Assembly (NCBI RefSeq): GCF_028416635.1 | Contig: NZ_CP114013.1 | Coordinates: forward strand, 2,604,001-2,668,000 | DNA from: Baekduia alba | Lineage (GTDB): Bacteria; Actinomycetota; Thermoleophilia; Solirubrobacterales; Solirubrobacteraceae | Length of the DNA: 64,000 nucleotides | Reading direction: 5' to 3' | Shown here: positions 8,271-16,698 of the stretch, piece after piece | Numbering within the stretch: position 1 is the first letter of the stretch | Layout of the letters: the number at the start of each line of letters is the position of its first letter | The notes under the pieces: generated by a model | What the model was told of the DNA's origin: nothing | What the model saw: the letters and a program-made list of their open reading frames with translations, nothing else | Database searches by the model: none | Translations under genes and position numbers: made by a program

Positions 8271-9275
8271 ATGCGCGCAGTGGTCATCACCAAGCACGGC
8301 GATCCGTCGGTCCTGCAGGTGCAGGAGCGGCCGGATCCGCCACCGCCCGGGCCAGGACGGGTGACGGTCGCCGTGCGGGCGGCCGGCATCAACTTCGCCG
8401 ACACGATGGCCCGAATCGGGCTGTACGAGGACGCGCCCAAGCCGCCGTGCGTCGTGGGCTACGAGGTGGCGGGCACGATCGCGGCGGTCGGCGCCGGCGT
8501 CGACCCGGCGCGCGTCGGCGAGCGCGTCATGGCCGGCTCGCGCTTCGGCGGCTACGCCGAGCGCGTCGACGTCGGCGCGGCCGACGCGATCCCGCTGCCG
8601 GACGCGCTGAGCTTCGAGCAGGGCGCCGCGATCCCGGTCAACTACGCCACGGCGTGGGCGGCGCTGCACGGCTACGGGTCGCTGCACGCCGGCGAGCGCG
8701 TCCTGATCCACGCGGCGGCCGGCGGCGTCGGGATCGCCGCGCTGCAGCTCGCCAAGGCGGCGGGCGCCGAGGTCCACGGCACCGCGTCGCCGGGCAAGCA
8801 CGCGCGGCTGGCCGAGCTGGGGATCGACCGCGCGATCGACTACCGCCGCGACAAGTGGTGGAAGGGCCTCGACCACTATGACTTGATCCTGGACGCGATC
8901 GGCGGCCGGTCGTTCCAGATCTCCTACAACCTGCTCCGGCCCGGCGGCCGCCTCGTCGCCTACGGCGCGTCCTCGGTGTCCAGCGGCGAGACGCGCTCGC
9001 TGCGCACCGCCGCGCCGCAGGCCGTGCGGATGCTGCGCGGCTTCAACCTCATCAAGCAGATGAGCGAGTCCAAGGCCGTGATCGGCCTCAACATGCTGCG
9101 GCTCTGGGACGACCGCGGCACGCTCGAGCCGTGGATCGCGCCGCTGAGCGACGCGCTGGCCGACGGCACGGTGGCGCCGGTCGTCCACGAGGCCGTCCCG
9201 TTCGCCGAGGCGCCGCGCGCCCACCGGATCATCGCGGCCCGCCAGAACGTCGGCAAGGTCGTCCTCGTTCCCTGA
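8271..9275 (+). CDS. Zinc-independent quinone oxidoreductase, MDR superfamily (VAT1-like)
   Basis: A 334-residue NADPH-dependent oxidoreductase. GroES-like domain: residues ~1-120, with AAGINFADTMARIGLY typical of the quinone reductase/VAT1 branch. Rossmann domain: ~120-270, with dinucleotide motif AAAGGVGIAALQLAK at ~145-159. The Cys/His zinc ligands of alcohol dehydrogenases are absent. It probably reduces a quinone or enone; the substrate is unknown. TAGGCT lies 9 bp before the ATG (8256-8261), so the transcript may be leaderless. The last codons (GKVVLVP) lie inside a 40-bp tandem duplication, so the present stop is probably not the ancestral one. Confidence 0.85.
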   Translation: MRAVVITKHGDPSVLQVQERPDPPPPGPGRVTVAVRAAGINFADTMARIGLYEDAPKPPCVVGYEVAGTIAAVGAGVDPARVGERVMAGSRFGGYAERVDVGAADAIPLPDALSFEQGAAIPVNYATAWAALHGYGSLHAGERVLIHAAAGGVGIAALQLAKAAGAEVHGTASPGKHARLAELGIDRAIDYRRDKWWKGLDHYDLILDAIGGRSFQISYNLLRPGGRLVAYGASSVSSGETRSLRTAAPQAVRMLRGFNLIKQMSESKAVIGLNMLRLWDDRGTLEPWIAPLSDALADGTVAPVVHEAVPFAEAPRAHRIIAARQNVGKVVLVP

Positions 9276-9355
9276 GAACGCGGCTGGAGTCGGCAAGGTC
9301 GTCCTCGTTGCCTGAGAACGCGGCTGGAGCCGGCAAGGTCGTCTTGGTGCCGTAG
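9251..9355. repeat. 40-bp tandem duplication at the 3' end of the oxidoreductase gene
   Basis: Two 40-bp copies (9251-9290 and 9291-9330), nearly identical, are followed by a 25-bp partial copy (9331-9355). Each begins CGGCAAGGTCGTC. The first copy encodes GKVVLVP and TGA; the partial third copy again encodes GKVVLVP, ending in TAG. The duplication has therefore rebuilt the same C-terminus twice, leaving a redundant coding end downstream. Confidence 0.9.
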
Positions 9356-9385
9356 GCAGCGGCTGCTAGGCTCGTGCGCAACCGC

Positions 9386-9436
9386 ATGTCGTTCCGCCTG
9401 CTCGACCTTCGACTTCTTCTTCTCCTCCCCCGCTAG
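9386..9436 (+). CDS. Leucine-rich leader peptide of leuA (attenuator)
   Basis: A 16-codon open frame, MSFRLLDLRLLLLLPR, just before leuA. Eight of sixteen residues are Leu, five of them consecutive (9413-9427). This is the hallmark of ribosome-mediated attenuation: when leucyl-tRNA is scarce the ribosome stalls on the Leu run and changes folding of the downstream RNA. TAGGCT (9367-9372) lies 13 bp upstream. There is no clear Shine-Dalgarno, so the leader is probably translated from a very short 5' end. The stop codon sits inside a strong hairpin. Leu-rich leaders before leuA are known in other Actinobacteria; the mechanism here is inferred. Confidence 0.82.
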   Translation: MSFRLLDLRLLLLLPR

Positions 9437-9464
9437 GGGGAGCAGCTGCGCGTGGCGGCCGCCA
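9425..9464 (+). promoter_or_regulatory. Attenuator hairpins between leader peptide and leuA
   Basis: A perfect 7-bp stem, CTCCCCC-GCTA-GGGGGAG (9425-9442), spans the last Leu codons and the stop of the leader peptide. It is followed by GCAGCTGC (9442-9449) and TGGCGGCCGCCA (9453-9464), both self-complementary. A GCGGC/GCCGC pairing (9455-9459 with 9468-9472) competes with the last one. A ribosome at the Leu run or at the stop would cover different arms. No U-run follows, so control could act on Rho access or leuA translation rather than through a classic terminator. Confidence 0.55.
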
Positions 9465-9523
9465 GAAGCCGCGAACCAGTCTGAAGAAGCGAACCGAGCC
9501 CCCTGAGAACGGAGAAGAACGAC

Positions 9524-11143
9524 ATGTCCTTGATGCCCGAAGACCCGAACCGCGTCCTGCTGTTCGACACGACGCTGCGCGACGGCGAGCAGTCGCCCGG
9601 CATCTCCCTGAACGCCGCCGAGAAGCTCGACATCGCCCAGCAGCTCGCGCGGCTCGGGGTCGACATCATCGAGGCCGGCTTCCCGATCGCCTCGCCCGGC
9701 GACTTCGACGCCGTCCAGGCGATCGCCCGCGAGGTCGCCGGCCCCGTCATCTGCGCCCTGGCGCGTGCCAACGCCGGGGACATCGATCGTGCGTGGGAGG
9801 CGATCCGCGACAGCGAGCGACCTCGGATCCACACGTTCCTGTCGACGTCGGACATCCACATCGAGCACCAGCTGCAGTCCACGCGCGAGGACGTCAAGGG
9901 CCTGGCCCGCGCGTCGGTCGCCCAGGCCAAGGGCCTCTGCGAGGACGTCGAGTTCTCGCCCATGGACGCCACGCGCTCCGACGTCGCGTTCACCGCCGAC
10001 GTGCTCCAGATCGCGCTCGACGAGGGCGCGACAACGATCAACGTCCCCGACACCGTCGGCTACGCGACGCCGGACGAGTACGCGGCCTTCCTGACCAAGT
10101 TGTATGAGCTGGTCCCGGATCTGCGCAACGCCGTGCTGTCGGTCCACTGCCACGACGACCTCGGGCTGGCCGTCGCCAACTCGATGGCCGGTGTGCAGGC
10201 CGGCGCCCGCCAGATCGAGTGCGCGGTCAACGGCATCGGCGAGCGCGCGGGCAACGCGTCGCTGGAAGAGCTGATCATGTTGATGCACACGCGCCGCGAC
10301 CACCTCGGCTACACGACCGGCGCGGTCACGACCGAGATCGCGCGCACGTCGCGCCTGGTCTCGCGCCTCACCGGCTACGCGGTCCAGCCCAACAAGGCGA
10401 TCGTCGGGCGCAACGCGTTCGCCCACGAGTCCGGCATCCACCAGGACGGCGTCCTGAAGGCGCGCGAGACCTACGAGATCATGGACGCCCGGAGCGTCGG
10501 GCTGGACGCCAACTCGCTCGTGCTCGGCAAGCACTCCGGCCGCGCCGCGCTGCGCCAGGCGCTGGAGGACCTCGGCTACACGGTCGACGGCGCCCAGCTC
10601 AAGCAGGCCTTCGAGCGCTTCAAGGACGTCGCCGACCGCAAGAAGCAGGTCACGGCGATGGACCTCGAGGCGCTGGTCACCGACGAGCTGCGCGGAGACG
10701 CGCAGGGCTACTCGCTGGAGTGGTTCGAGGTCGAGGCGTCCAACCGCCGGCCGCCGTTCGCGAAGGTCGCCGTGCGCACGCCCGACGACACGGTCGTCGA
10801 GGGCACGTTCAACGGCGACGGGCCGGTCGACGCGATCTTCCGCGCGATCAACAGCGCGACGAAGATCGACGCGCGCCTGCGCGAGTTCCGGATCGACGCG
10901 GTCACCGGTGGCCAGGACGCGCTCGGCGAGGTCAGCGTCGTCGTCGAGCTCGGCTCGCCCGAGGACGCGGTCAAGCACGACACGCCCGGCGTCCTCACCG
11001 GCGCGCGCGTGACGGGCGCCGGCCAGGCCGTCACCACCGACATCATCGAGGCCGCGGCGATCGCCTACGTCCGCGCGCTCGGCAACGCGGTCGGCAAGGC
11101 GCAGGCCGCGGCCTCCGACGCCGAGCTCGCGCAGACGCCGTAG
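9524..11143 (+). CDS. leuA: 2-isopropylmalate synthase
   Basis: A 539-residue enzyme condensing acetyl-CoA with 2-oxoisovalerate, the first committed step to leucine. FDTTLRDGEQSPG is near residues 10-22. The HMGL-like TIM barrel extends to ~290 and contains the metal-binding HCHDDLGLAVANS (~207-219) and NGIGERAGNASLEE. The C-terminal ~130 residues form the LeuA allosteric domain that binds leucine. Length fits the long (LeuA1) form. A GGAGAAG ribosome site precedes the ATG. Regulation is likely twofold: attenuation by the Leu-rich leader and feedback by leucine. The stop overlaps the start of the next gene by 1 nt. Confidence 0.95.
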   Translation: MSLMPEDPNRVLLFDTTLRDGEQSPGISLNAAEKLDIAQQLARLGVDIIEAGFPIASPGDFDAVQAIAREVAGPVICALARANAGDIDRAWEAIRDSERPRIHTFLSTSDIHIEHQLQSTREDVKGLARASVAQAKGLCEDVEFSPMDATRSDVAFTADVLQIALDEGATTINVPDTVGYATPDEYAAFLTKLYELVPDLRNAVLSVHCHDDLGLAVANSMAGVQAGARQIECAVNGIGERAGNASLEELIMLMHTRRDHLGYTTGAVTTEIARTSRLVSRLTGYAVQPNKAIVGRNAFAHESGIHQDGVLKARETYEIMDARSVGLDANSLVLGKHSGRAALRQALEDLGYTVDGAQLKQAFERFKDVADRKKQVTAMDLEALVTDELRGDAQGYSLEWFEVEASNRRPPFAKVAVRTPDDTVVEGTFNGDGPVDAIFRAINSATKIDARLREFRIDAVTGGQDALGEVSVVVELGSPEDAVKHDTPGVLTGARVTGAGQAVTTDIIEAAAIAYVRALGNAVGKAQAAASDAELAQTP

Positions 11144-12354
11144 TGCCCGAGCTGCTCAGCGACGCGGCGGTCGCGACGACCGCCGCGGAGCTGGTCCGCG
11201 TCCCGAGCGTGACCGGCGACGAGCGCGCCGTGATGGTGCGCGTCGCCGAGCTGGCCGAGGAGCTGGGCCTGAGCGCCGAGGTCGTCGAGCACGACCTCGG
11301 CGCGCTGCGCGCCCATGCCGACCACCCGGGCGAGGAGGCCGCGCGCGACGCGCTGCACGGCGTGATCGTCTCGGTGCGCCGCGGGCCGCGGGCGGGCGTC
11401 CCGCGCCTGGCCCTGTGCGGCCACGTCGATGTTGTAGGGGTCGGGACGGAGCCGTGGGCGCTGGGCGACCCCTTCTCGGGCGCGATCGCCGGCGGCTTCG
11501 TGCACGGGCGCGGCAGCGCGGACATGAAGGGCGGCGTCGCGGCCGCGCTGCATGCGCTGGCGGCCGCGGGCCCGGACGCCGCGGCCGAGGCGGTCCTGCA
11601 CGTCGTCGCCTCCGAGGAGGACGGCGGCCTCGGGTCGTTCGCGGCGCTCCAGCGCGACGCCGCGTACGACGCGTGCGTGATCCCGGAGCCGACGGCCTTC
11701 GACGTCGTCTGCGCGCACGGCGGCGCGCTCACCTTCACCGGCACCGTGCACGGGCGCGCCGCGCACGCCGCCGAGCGCCTGCACGGCATCTCGGCGATCG
11801 ACCGCTACATCACGATCCACGCGGCGCTCGCCGAGCTGGAGACGTGCCTCAACGCGGCCGTCGCCCACCCGCTGATGCGCGAGCTGGCGCTGCCCTACCC
11901 ACTGGTCGTCGGGCGCGTCGAGGCCGGCGAGTGGTCCAGCTCGGTCCCCGACCGGCTGACGTTCGAGGGCCGCGCGCCCGTGCGGGTGGGGGAGGACGTC
12001 CTGGCGGCCCGCGCCGCTGTGGAGCGCACGGTCGCCAACGCCACGCCCGACGACGGGCTGGCCGTCGAGCTGCGCTGGACCGGCGGCCAGTTCGCCTCGG
12101 CCGAGACGCCCGAGCACGGCGCGCTGGCGCAGCTCGCGCTCACGGTCGTCGGCGAGGAGCTGGGTCGCCCGGCGCGCGCGGCCGGCGTCCCGTGGGGCGC
12201 CGACATGCGCCTGTGGTGCGCGGCGGACATCCCGACCGTGATGGTCGGGCCGCGCGGCATCGAGGTCGCCCACGCGGTCGACGAGCGCGTCGCGGTCGCC
12301 GATCTCGGCGCCACCGCGCGGATCCTCGCCGGGCTGATCGCGCGCTTCGGATAG
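11143..12354 (+). CDS. M20-family metallopeptidase (ArgE/DapE-like deacylase)
   Basis: A 403-residue cytoplasmic dizinc hydrolase. Metal and catalytic motifs are GHVDVV (His94, Asp96), GRGSADMKGG (bridging Asp127), ASEEDGG (catalytic Glu158/Glu159) and IPEPT. The dimerisation domain lies at ~200-300. ArgE, DapE and related N-acyl amino acid deacylases share this layout, and the exact substrate cannot be read from sequence. The GTG start at 11143 overlaps the leuA stop by one base (TAGTG), so it is probably translationally coupled to leuA. The open frame extends further upstream only as a leuA shadow. Confidence 0.82.
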   Translation: MPELLSDAAVATTAAELVRVPSVTGDERAVMVRVAELAEELGLSAEVVEHDLGALRAHADHPGEEAARDALHGVIVSVRRGPRAGVPRLALCGHVDVVGVGTEPWALGDPFSGAIAGGFVHGRGSADMKGGVAAALHALAAAGPDAAAEAVLHVVASEEDGGLGSFAALQRDAAYDACVIPEPTAFDVVCAHGGALTFTGTVHGRAAHAAERLHGISAIDRYITIHAALAELETCLNAAVAHPLMRELALPYPLVVGRVEAGEWSSSVPDRLTFEGRAPVRVGEDVLAARAAVERTVANATPDDGLAVELRWTGGQFASAETPEHGALAQLALTVVGEELGRPARAAGVPWGADMRLWCAADIPTVMVGPRGIEVAHAVDERVAVADLGATARILAGLIARFG

Positions 12355-12398
12355 GCCATCCGTCCAGCGGCGCCCGATGGTCGCGGGGCTCGCCGGGG

Positions 12399-12422
12399 CC
12401 ACCTGGCCAACAGACCAGGTGG
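12399..12422. terminator. Dyad CCACCTGG-N8-CCAGGTGG
   Basis: A perfect 8-bp inverted repeat with an 8-nt loop, 45 bp after the peptidase stop and before the next promoter. There is no T-run, so it could be a Rho-assisted terminator stem or an operator for the LamG gene. Confidence 0.4.
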
Positions 12423-12489
12423 GCGGCTTGTGCGTTCTGGGCGCGTGAGTACGTTTCGGCGGGCAAGCACGCAGACGGGGGACACCACC

Positions 12490-13707
12490 ATGCAGGGACG
12501 ACAGGGGACGCAGGCCGCCGTCCGGACGACGGCGATCTTGCTGGCGGCGCTGTGCGCGCTGCTGCTGGCGGCCGCGACCGCGAGCGCCGACAACAGCACG
12601 GTGATCGGCCAGTGGCGCTTCGACGAGGGCGCCGGCCAGACCGTGTTCGACGACGGCCCGTCCGGCCTGGACGGCAGGCTCGGGCTCACCGACGCCGCCG
12701 ACGACCGCGACCCCGCGCGCATCGCCGGCCTGTCGGGCGGCGCGCTGCACTTCGACGGCAAGACGTTCGTCCGGCTGCCCGACGCGCCGGAGCTGCAGCC
12801 GTCGACGCTCAGCGTCGAGGCCGTCGTCCGGGCGGGCGCGAGCCCCGGGCAGTACCGCTACATCGTCTCCCGCGGCGCGCAGGGCTGCGAGGCCGCGTCC
12901 TGGGGCCTGTACACCGGGCAGGCGGGCGGCATCGCGTTCTACGTGTACAACGGCGACACCTACCGCGTGAGCGCGACGGCGGCGCCCGCCGACATCTGGA
13001 ACGGCGGATGGCACCACGTCGCCGGCGTCTTCGACGGCAGCGCGCTGCGCCTCTACGTGGACGGCCACCCGGTCGGCGAGCCGCAGCCTGCGCCGTCGAC
13101 CATCGCCTACTCCTTGACCTCGCCCGACACGTACTTCGGCACCTACCAGGGCACCTGCGCGCTGCCGCTCGACGGCGACGTCGACGCCGTGCGGATCTGG
13201 CGCGGACCGCTGTCGCCGGACTTCGTCGGCCGCCTCTCCGACGCGGCGCTGAACCCCATGACCGCCATGCCGCCGCCCACGCCCGACCCGAGCCGCGTGC
13301 CGACGGCGACCGCCGGCGACAGCCAGGCCGGCGCGCCGGCGAGCAGGAGCGTGCTCGCGCCGATCGCCGCGGGGCAGTCGCTGCCGTCCACGGGCAAGCC
13401 GTCGACCGGCAGGCCGGCGGCGCCGGGCGCGCCCACCCGGGCGTGCGTCATCAAGCCGTCGATCAAGCGCCTGCGCGCGGGCCGCAAGGCGGCGCTGACC
13501 GTGCACGTCGCGCTGCGCGGCAAGCCGCTGGGCGCCGTGAAGGTGGTCGCGACCGACGCGCGCTCGCGCAAGCGGCTGGGGTCGGCGAAGACCGCGCGCG
13601 ACGGCAAGGCCAAGTTGAAGGTCAAGCCCGCGCGGCGCGGCACGCTCACCGTGACGGTGCTGGGTCGCGCCGACTGCGCGTCGGCCGCGGTGACGGTGAC
13701 GAAGTAG
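12490..13707 (+). CDS. Secreted LamG/concanavalin-like domain protein
   Basis: A 405-residue protein with a Sec signal peptide (hydrophobic ~15-32, cleavage near ATASA-DN). A LamG-type jelly-roll domain follows at ~38-245; the start GQWRFDEGAG and the later WHHVAGVFDGSALRLYVDG are classic for this fold. A Pro/Ser/Gly linker (~255-305) leads to a ~90-residue basic beta-rich domain resembling carboxypeptidase-regulatory-like repeats. Likely extracellular, possibly sugar- or surface-binding; no catalytic motif is seen. ATG 12490 is preferred to an earlier in-frame start because the signal peptide then has normal length. A possible promoter is TTGTGC (12428)-N16-TACGTT (12450-12455). Confidence 0.75.
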   Translation: MQGRQGTQAAVRTTAILLAALCALLLAAATASADNSTVIGQWRFDEGAGQTVFDDGPSGLDGRLGLTDAADDRDPARIAGLSGGALHFDGKTFVRLPDAPELQPSTLSVEAVVRAGASPGQYRYIVSRGAQGCEAASWGLYTGQAGGIAFYVYNGDTYRVSATAAPADIWNGGWHHVAGVFDGSALRLYVDGHPVGEPQPAPSTIAYSLTSPDTYFGTYQGTCALPLDGDVDAVRIWRGPLSPDFVGRLSDAALNPMTAMPPPTPDPSRVPTATAGDSQAGAPASRSVLAPIAAGQSLPSTGKPSTGRPAAPGAPTRACVIKPSIKRLRAGRKAALTVHVALRGKPLGAVKVVATDARSRKRLGSAKTARDGKAKLKVKPARRGTLTVTVLGRADCASAAVTVTK

Positions 13708-13712
13708 CCGGG

Positions 13713-14684
13713 TCAGCCGGCGGCGCCGAGCCGCCGGCCCTGGGCGTAGCCGGCGGCGAGCGCGGGCGCGGCGCGCCCGGGCGCCATGAAGTTCGCGCCC
13801 ATCGCGTCGGCGGCACCGGCGTCGGGCGCGAGGTGCAGGACGCGGGCGCCGCGCCGGCGCAGGCCCTGCATCTCCAGCTCGGAGGCGACCCGGAACGCGC
13901 CGCGCAGCGCGGCGGTCCGCCGGTCGTGACCGCCGAGCCCGGCCGCGGGATCCAGGCACAGGACGTAGGTGTCGCGCCCGGCCCTGGCGGCGTCGAGGTT
14001 CGTGACGCTCCACGCCCCGCCGTCGACGTACTCGCGGCCGTCGATCACGACGGGGGCGAAGACCCACGGGATCGCGCACGACGCGGTGACGGCGTCGGCG
14101 ACCGAGGCCCGCGGCGCGCCCGGGGCGCCGAAGACCACGCGCTTGCCTGAGCGCCGGTCGACCGTGCAGACGCGCAGGCGGTCGTCGAAGCGCGCGCCCC
14201 AGCGCTCGACCCGCTCGTGCAGCTGGCTCAGCGGCCGGCCGTGGCCGGCCGCGCGGCCGAGGATCGCGGCGCGCGCGAGCGCACCCGCGGGCGCGGAGAC
14301 CGCGAGCGCCGCGCCGGTGATCGGCGCGCTCAGCGCCCAGCCGACCCGCGCCGCGTCGCGCGCGATGCCGCGCAGGCCGACGGCGCCGTCGAGCTCCGCG
14401 TCCGCCGTCTCCGCCAACCCGGGCGCGGCGTCCGCAGCGGCACCGTCCTTCGGCCGCGGCGGCCGTCGCCCGGCCGCCAGCCGCGCGGCGACGATCGAGC
14501 CGGCGCTGGTCCCGACGAACGCCTCGGTGTCGCGGAAGTCCACGCCGGCCGCGTCCTCGACGCCGGCCAGCAGTCCGTGCATCCACGCCTCGCCGACGAT
14601 CCCGCCGCCGGCGAGCACCAGGACGTCCGGTCCCAACAACGCGGAAGCCGCCATGCCCGCCAATGTAGAGGCAACGGTTCCCAT
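13713..14684 (-). CDS. Patatin-like phospholipase
   Basis: A 323-residue serine acyl hydrolase of the patatin family. The oxyanion motif is AGGGIVGEAW (25-34), the nucleophile elbow VGTSAG with Ser60, and the dyad Asp lies in YVDGGAW near residue 220. Bacterial members hydrolyse phospholipids or neutral acyl esters. No export signal is obvious. The ORF starts at 14684; an internal Met (residue 11) could also serve. It is divergent from the XRE-cupin regulator with only 35 bp between them, so both may respond to the palindrome at 14694-14709. Its 3' end meets the LamG gene tail to tail with a 5-bp gap. Confidence 0.82.
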   Translation of the reverse strand: MGTVASTLAGMAASALLGPDVLVLAGGGIVGEAWMHGLLAGVEDAAGVDFRDTEAFVGTSAGSIVAARLAAGRRPPRPKDGAAADAAPGLAETADAELDGAVGLRGIARDAARVGWALSAPITGAALAVSAPAGALARAAILGRAAGHGRPLSQLHERVERWGARFDDRLRVCTVDRRSGKRVVFGAPGAPRASVADAVTASCAIPWVFAPVVIDGREYVDGGAWSVTNLDAARAGRDTYVLCLDPAAGLGGHDRRTAALRGAFRVASELEMQGLRRRGARVLHLAPDAGAADAMGANFMAPGRAAPALAAGYAQGRRLGAAG

Positions 14685-14693
14685 CAGACGTTT

Positions 14694-14709
14694 GTACGTG
14701 ATAACGTAC
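14694..14709. promoter_or_regulatory. Palindromic operator GTACGT-GATA-ACGTAC
   Basis: A perfect 6-bp inverted repeat with a 4-bp centre in the 35-bp gap between patatin and the XRE-cupin regulator. It overlaps TAACGT (14702-14707), a likely -10 for the regulator, whose ATG lies 12 bp further on. The position suits autoregulation by the encoded HTH protein. Confidence 0.55.
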
Positions 14710-14719
14710 GCCCCTCGCC

Positions 14720-15313
14720 ATGGCCGTCGCCGACCAGCACCTCGACCAGCAGATCCACATCGGTCCGCGCGTCAAGGCGCTGCGCGAGGCGATGGACTTC
14801 AGCCTGCGCGACCTCGCCGAGCGCTCTGGCGTCTCGGCGCCGATGCTCTCTCAGGTCGAGCGCGGCGAGACGAGCCCGACGCTCGCCGTCGCCTCCCGCA
14901 TCGCCAACGGCCTCGAGCTGCGGCTGTCGCAGCTGCTGCGCTTGGACGAGGCCGACAACGTCAGCATCGTCCGGCGCGCCGAGCGTCGTCGCGGCGGCGG
15001 GGCCACCGGCCACGAGTTCGAGATCCTCACGCCGCCGCTGCCCGGCCAGCGCGCCGAGCTCTCGCGCCACGAGCTCGGGCCCGGCGCCGCGACGGGCGGC
15101 GAGGGCGACCCGCCGATGCACGAGCCCGGCAGCCGCGAGATCGCGGTCGTCGAGGTCGGCACCGTCACGCTCCACATCGACGGCGCCGAGCACGAGCTCC
15201 ACGAAGGCGACACGGTCACCTTCGACGCCGACCTGGCGCACCGCTTCGAGAACCCCGGTCCCGGCGACGCCGTGCTGCTCGCAGTCGTGAGCGCCGGCCT
15301 GCGCCGCAGCTAA
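14720..15313 (+). CDS. XRE-family transcriptional regulator with C-terminal cupin
   Basis: A 197-residue regulator. HTH_3 domain: residues ~14-68, with LREAMDFSLRDLAERSGVSA and LSQVERGETSPTLAVASRIA. A cupin sensor domain follows at ~105-190, with MHEPGSREIAVVEVGTVTL and DADLAHRFEN. XRE-cupin proteins typically sense small metabolites and control adjacent amino acid, polyamine or sugar genes. It lies 18 bp upstream of leuC in the same direction, so a role in branched-chain synthesis is possible but unproven. The start is close to a predicted -10, giving a very short leader, and a perfect palindrome sits at the promoter. Confidence 0.85.
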   Translation: MAVADQHLDQQIHIGPRVKALREAMDFSLRDLAERSGVSAPMLSQVERGETSPTLAVASRIANGLELRLSQLLRLDEADNVSIVRRAERRRGGGATGHEFEILTPPLPGQRAELSRHELGPGAATGGEGDPPMHEPGSREIAVVEVGTVTLHIDGAEHELHEGDTVTFDADLAHRFENPGPGDAVLLAVVSAGLRRS

Positions 15314-15331
15314 CCAAGGACACCAACAACC

Positions 15332-16678
15332 ATGCCCCAGTCGCTGTTCGACAAGATCTGGGCGGCCCACGAGGTCGCCGACAACCTCATCTACATCGAC
15401 CTGCACCTCGTGCACGAGGTGACCAGCCCGCAGGCCTTCGACGGCCTCCGGCTCGCCGGCCGCCCGGTCCGCCGGCCCGACCGCACGGTCGCCACGGCCG
15501 ACCACAACGTCCCGACCGACGGCACGCCGATCGCCGCCCGCATCAAGGACGCGCTCAGCCGGACGCAGGTCGAGACGCTCGAGCGCAACTGCGACGAGTT
15601 CGGCGTCCCGGTGTACTCGCTGGGCTCCGAGCACCAGGGCATCGTCCACGTCATCGGGCCGGAGCTCGGCCTGACCCAGCCGGGAATGACGATCGTCTGC
15701 GGCGACAGCCACACCGCCACGCACGGCGCGTTCGGCGCGCTCGCGTTCGGCATCGGCACCAGCGAGGTCGAGCACGTCCTCGCCACGCAGTGCCTCGTCC
15801 AGAACAAGCCCAAGTCCATGCGTATCCGCTACGAGGGCGCGCTGGGCGACGGCGTCACGGCCAAGGACCTCATCCTGGCCACGATCGGCCAGATGGGCGT
15901 CGACGGGGCCGCCGGCCACGTCGTGGAGTTCTCCGGCTCGGCCGTGCAGAGCCTCTCGATGGAGGGCCGCATGACCGTGTGCAACATGACGATCGAGGGC
16001 GGCGGACGCGCGGGCATGATCGCGCCCGACGAGACGACGTTCGCCTGGGTCCGCGACCACGGCGGCGAGGTCGACCCCGCGTGGACCGAGCTCTACACCG
16101 AGGACGGCGCGACGTTCGACAAGGAGATCGTCGTCGACGCCTCCGCGATCAGCCCGATGGTCTCGTGGGGCACGAACCCCGCGCAGGTCGCGCCGGTCAC
16201 CGCCGCGATCCCGGCGCCCGCCGGCGACGGCGAGGAGCGCGCGCTGCAGTACATGGGGTTGGAGGCCGGCACGCCGATCGAGGCGATCAAGCTCGACCGC
16301 GTGTTCATCGGCTCGTGCACCAACTCGCGCATCGGCGACCTGCGCGCCGCGGCCCGGATGGTCGAGGGCAAGAAGGTCAACAGCGACGTGTACGCCATGG
16401 TCGTCCCGGGCTCGGTGAAGGTCAAGGCGCAGGCCGAGGCCGAGGGCCTGGACAAGGTGTTCATCGACGCCGGCTTCGACTGGCGCGGCGCGGGCTGCTC
16501 GATGTGCCTGGCCATGAACCCGGACAAGCTCGACCCGGGCGAGCGCTGCGCGTCGACCTCGAACCGCAACTTCGAGGGCCGCCAGGGCGCCGGCGGCCGC
16601 ACGCACCTCGTCAGCCCCGAGATGGCCGCCGCGGCCGCCATCGAGGGCCGCTTCGTCGACATCCGCAACTGGAATTAG
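15332..16678 (+). CDS. leuC: 3-isopropylmalate dehydratase large subunit
   Basis: A 448-residue aconitase-superfamily subunit that, with LeuD, isomerises 2- to 3-isopropylmalate. Active-site and cluster motifs are [33 protein letters not shown] and [12 protein letters not shown]. The Cys of SCTN and the two of CSMC are the [4Fe-4S] ligands. [18 protein letters not shown] is near the end. An AAGGA ribosome site precedes the ATG. leuD starts 20 nt downstream. Confidence 0.95.
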   Translation: MPQSLFDKIWAAHEVADNLIYIDLHLVHEVTSPQAFDGLRLAGRPVRRPDRTVATADHNVPTDGTPIAARIKDALSRTQVETLERNCDEFGVPVYSLGSEHQGIVHVIGPELGLTQPGMTIVCGDSHTATHGAFGALAFGIGTSEVEHVLATQCLVQNKPKSMRIRYEGALGDGVTAKDLILATIGQMGVDGAAGHVVEFSGSAVQSLSMEGRMTVCNMTIEGGGRAGMIAPDETTFAWVRDHGGEVDPAWTELYTEDGATFDKEIVVDASAISPMVSWGTNPAQVAPVTAAIPAPAGDGEERALQYMGLEAGTPIEAIKLDRVFIGSCTNSRIGDLRAAARMVEGKKVNSDVYAMVVPGSVKVKAQAEAEGLDKVFIDAGFDWRGAGCSMCLAMNPDKLDPGERCASTSNRNFEGRQGAGGRTHLVSPEMAAAAAIEGRFVDIRNWN

Positions 16679-16698
16679 GACCCACCCACCCCGCCATC

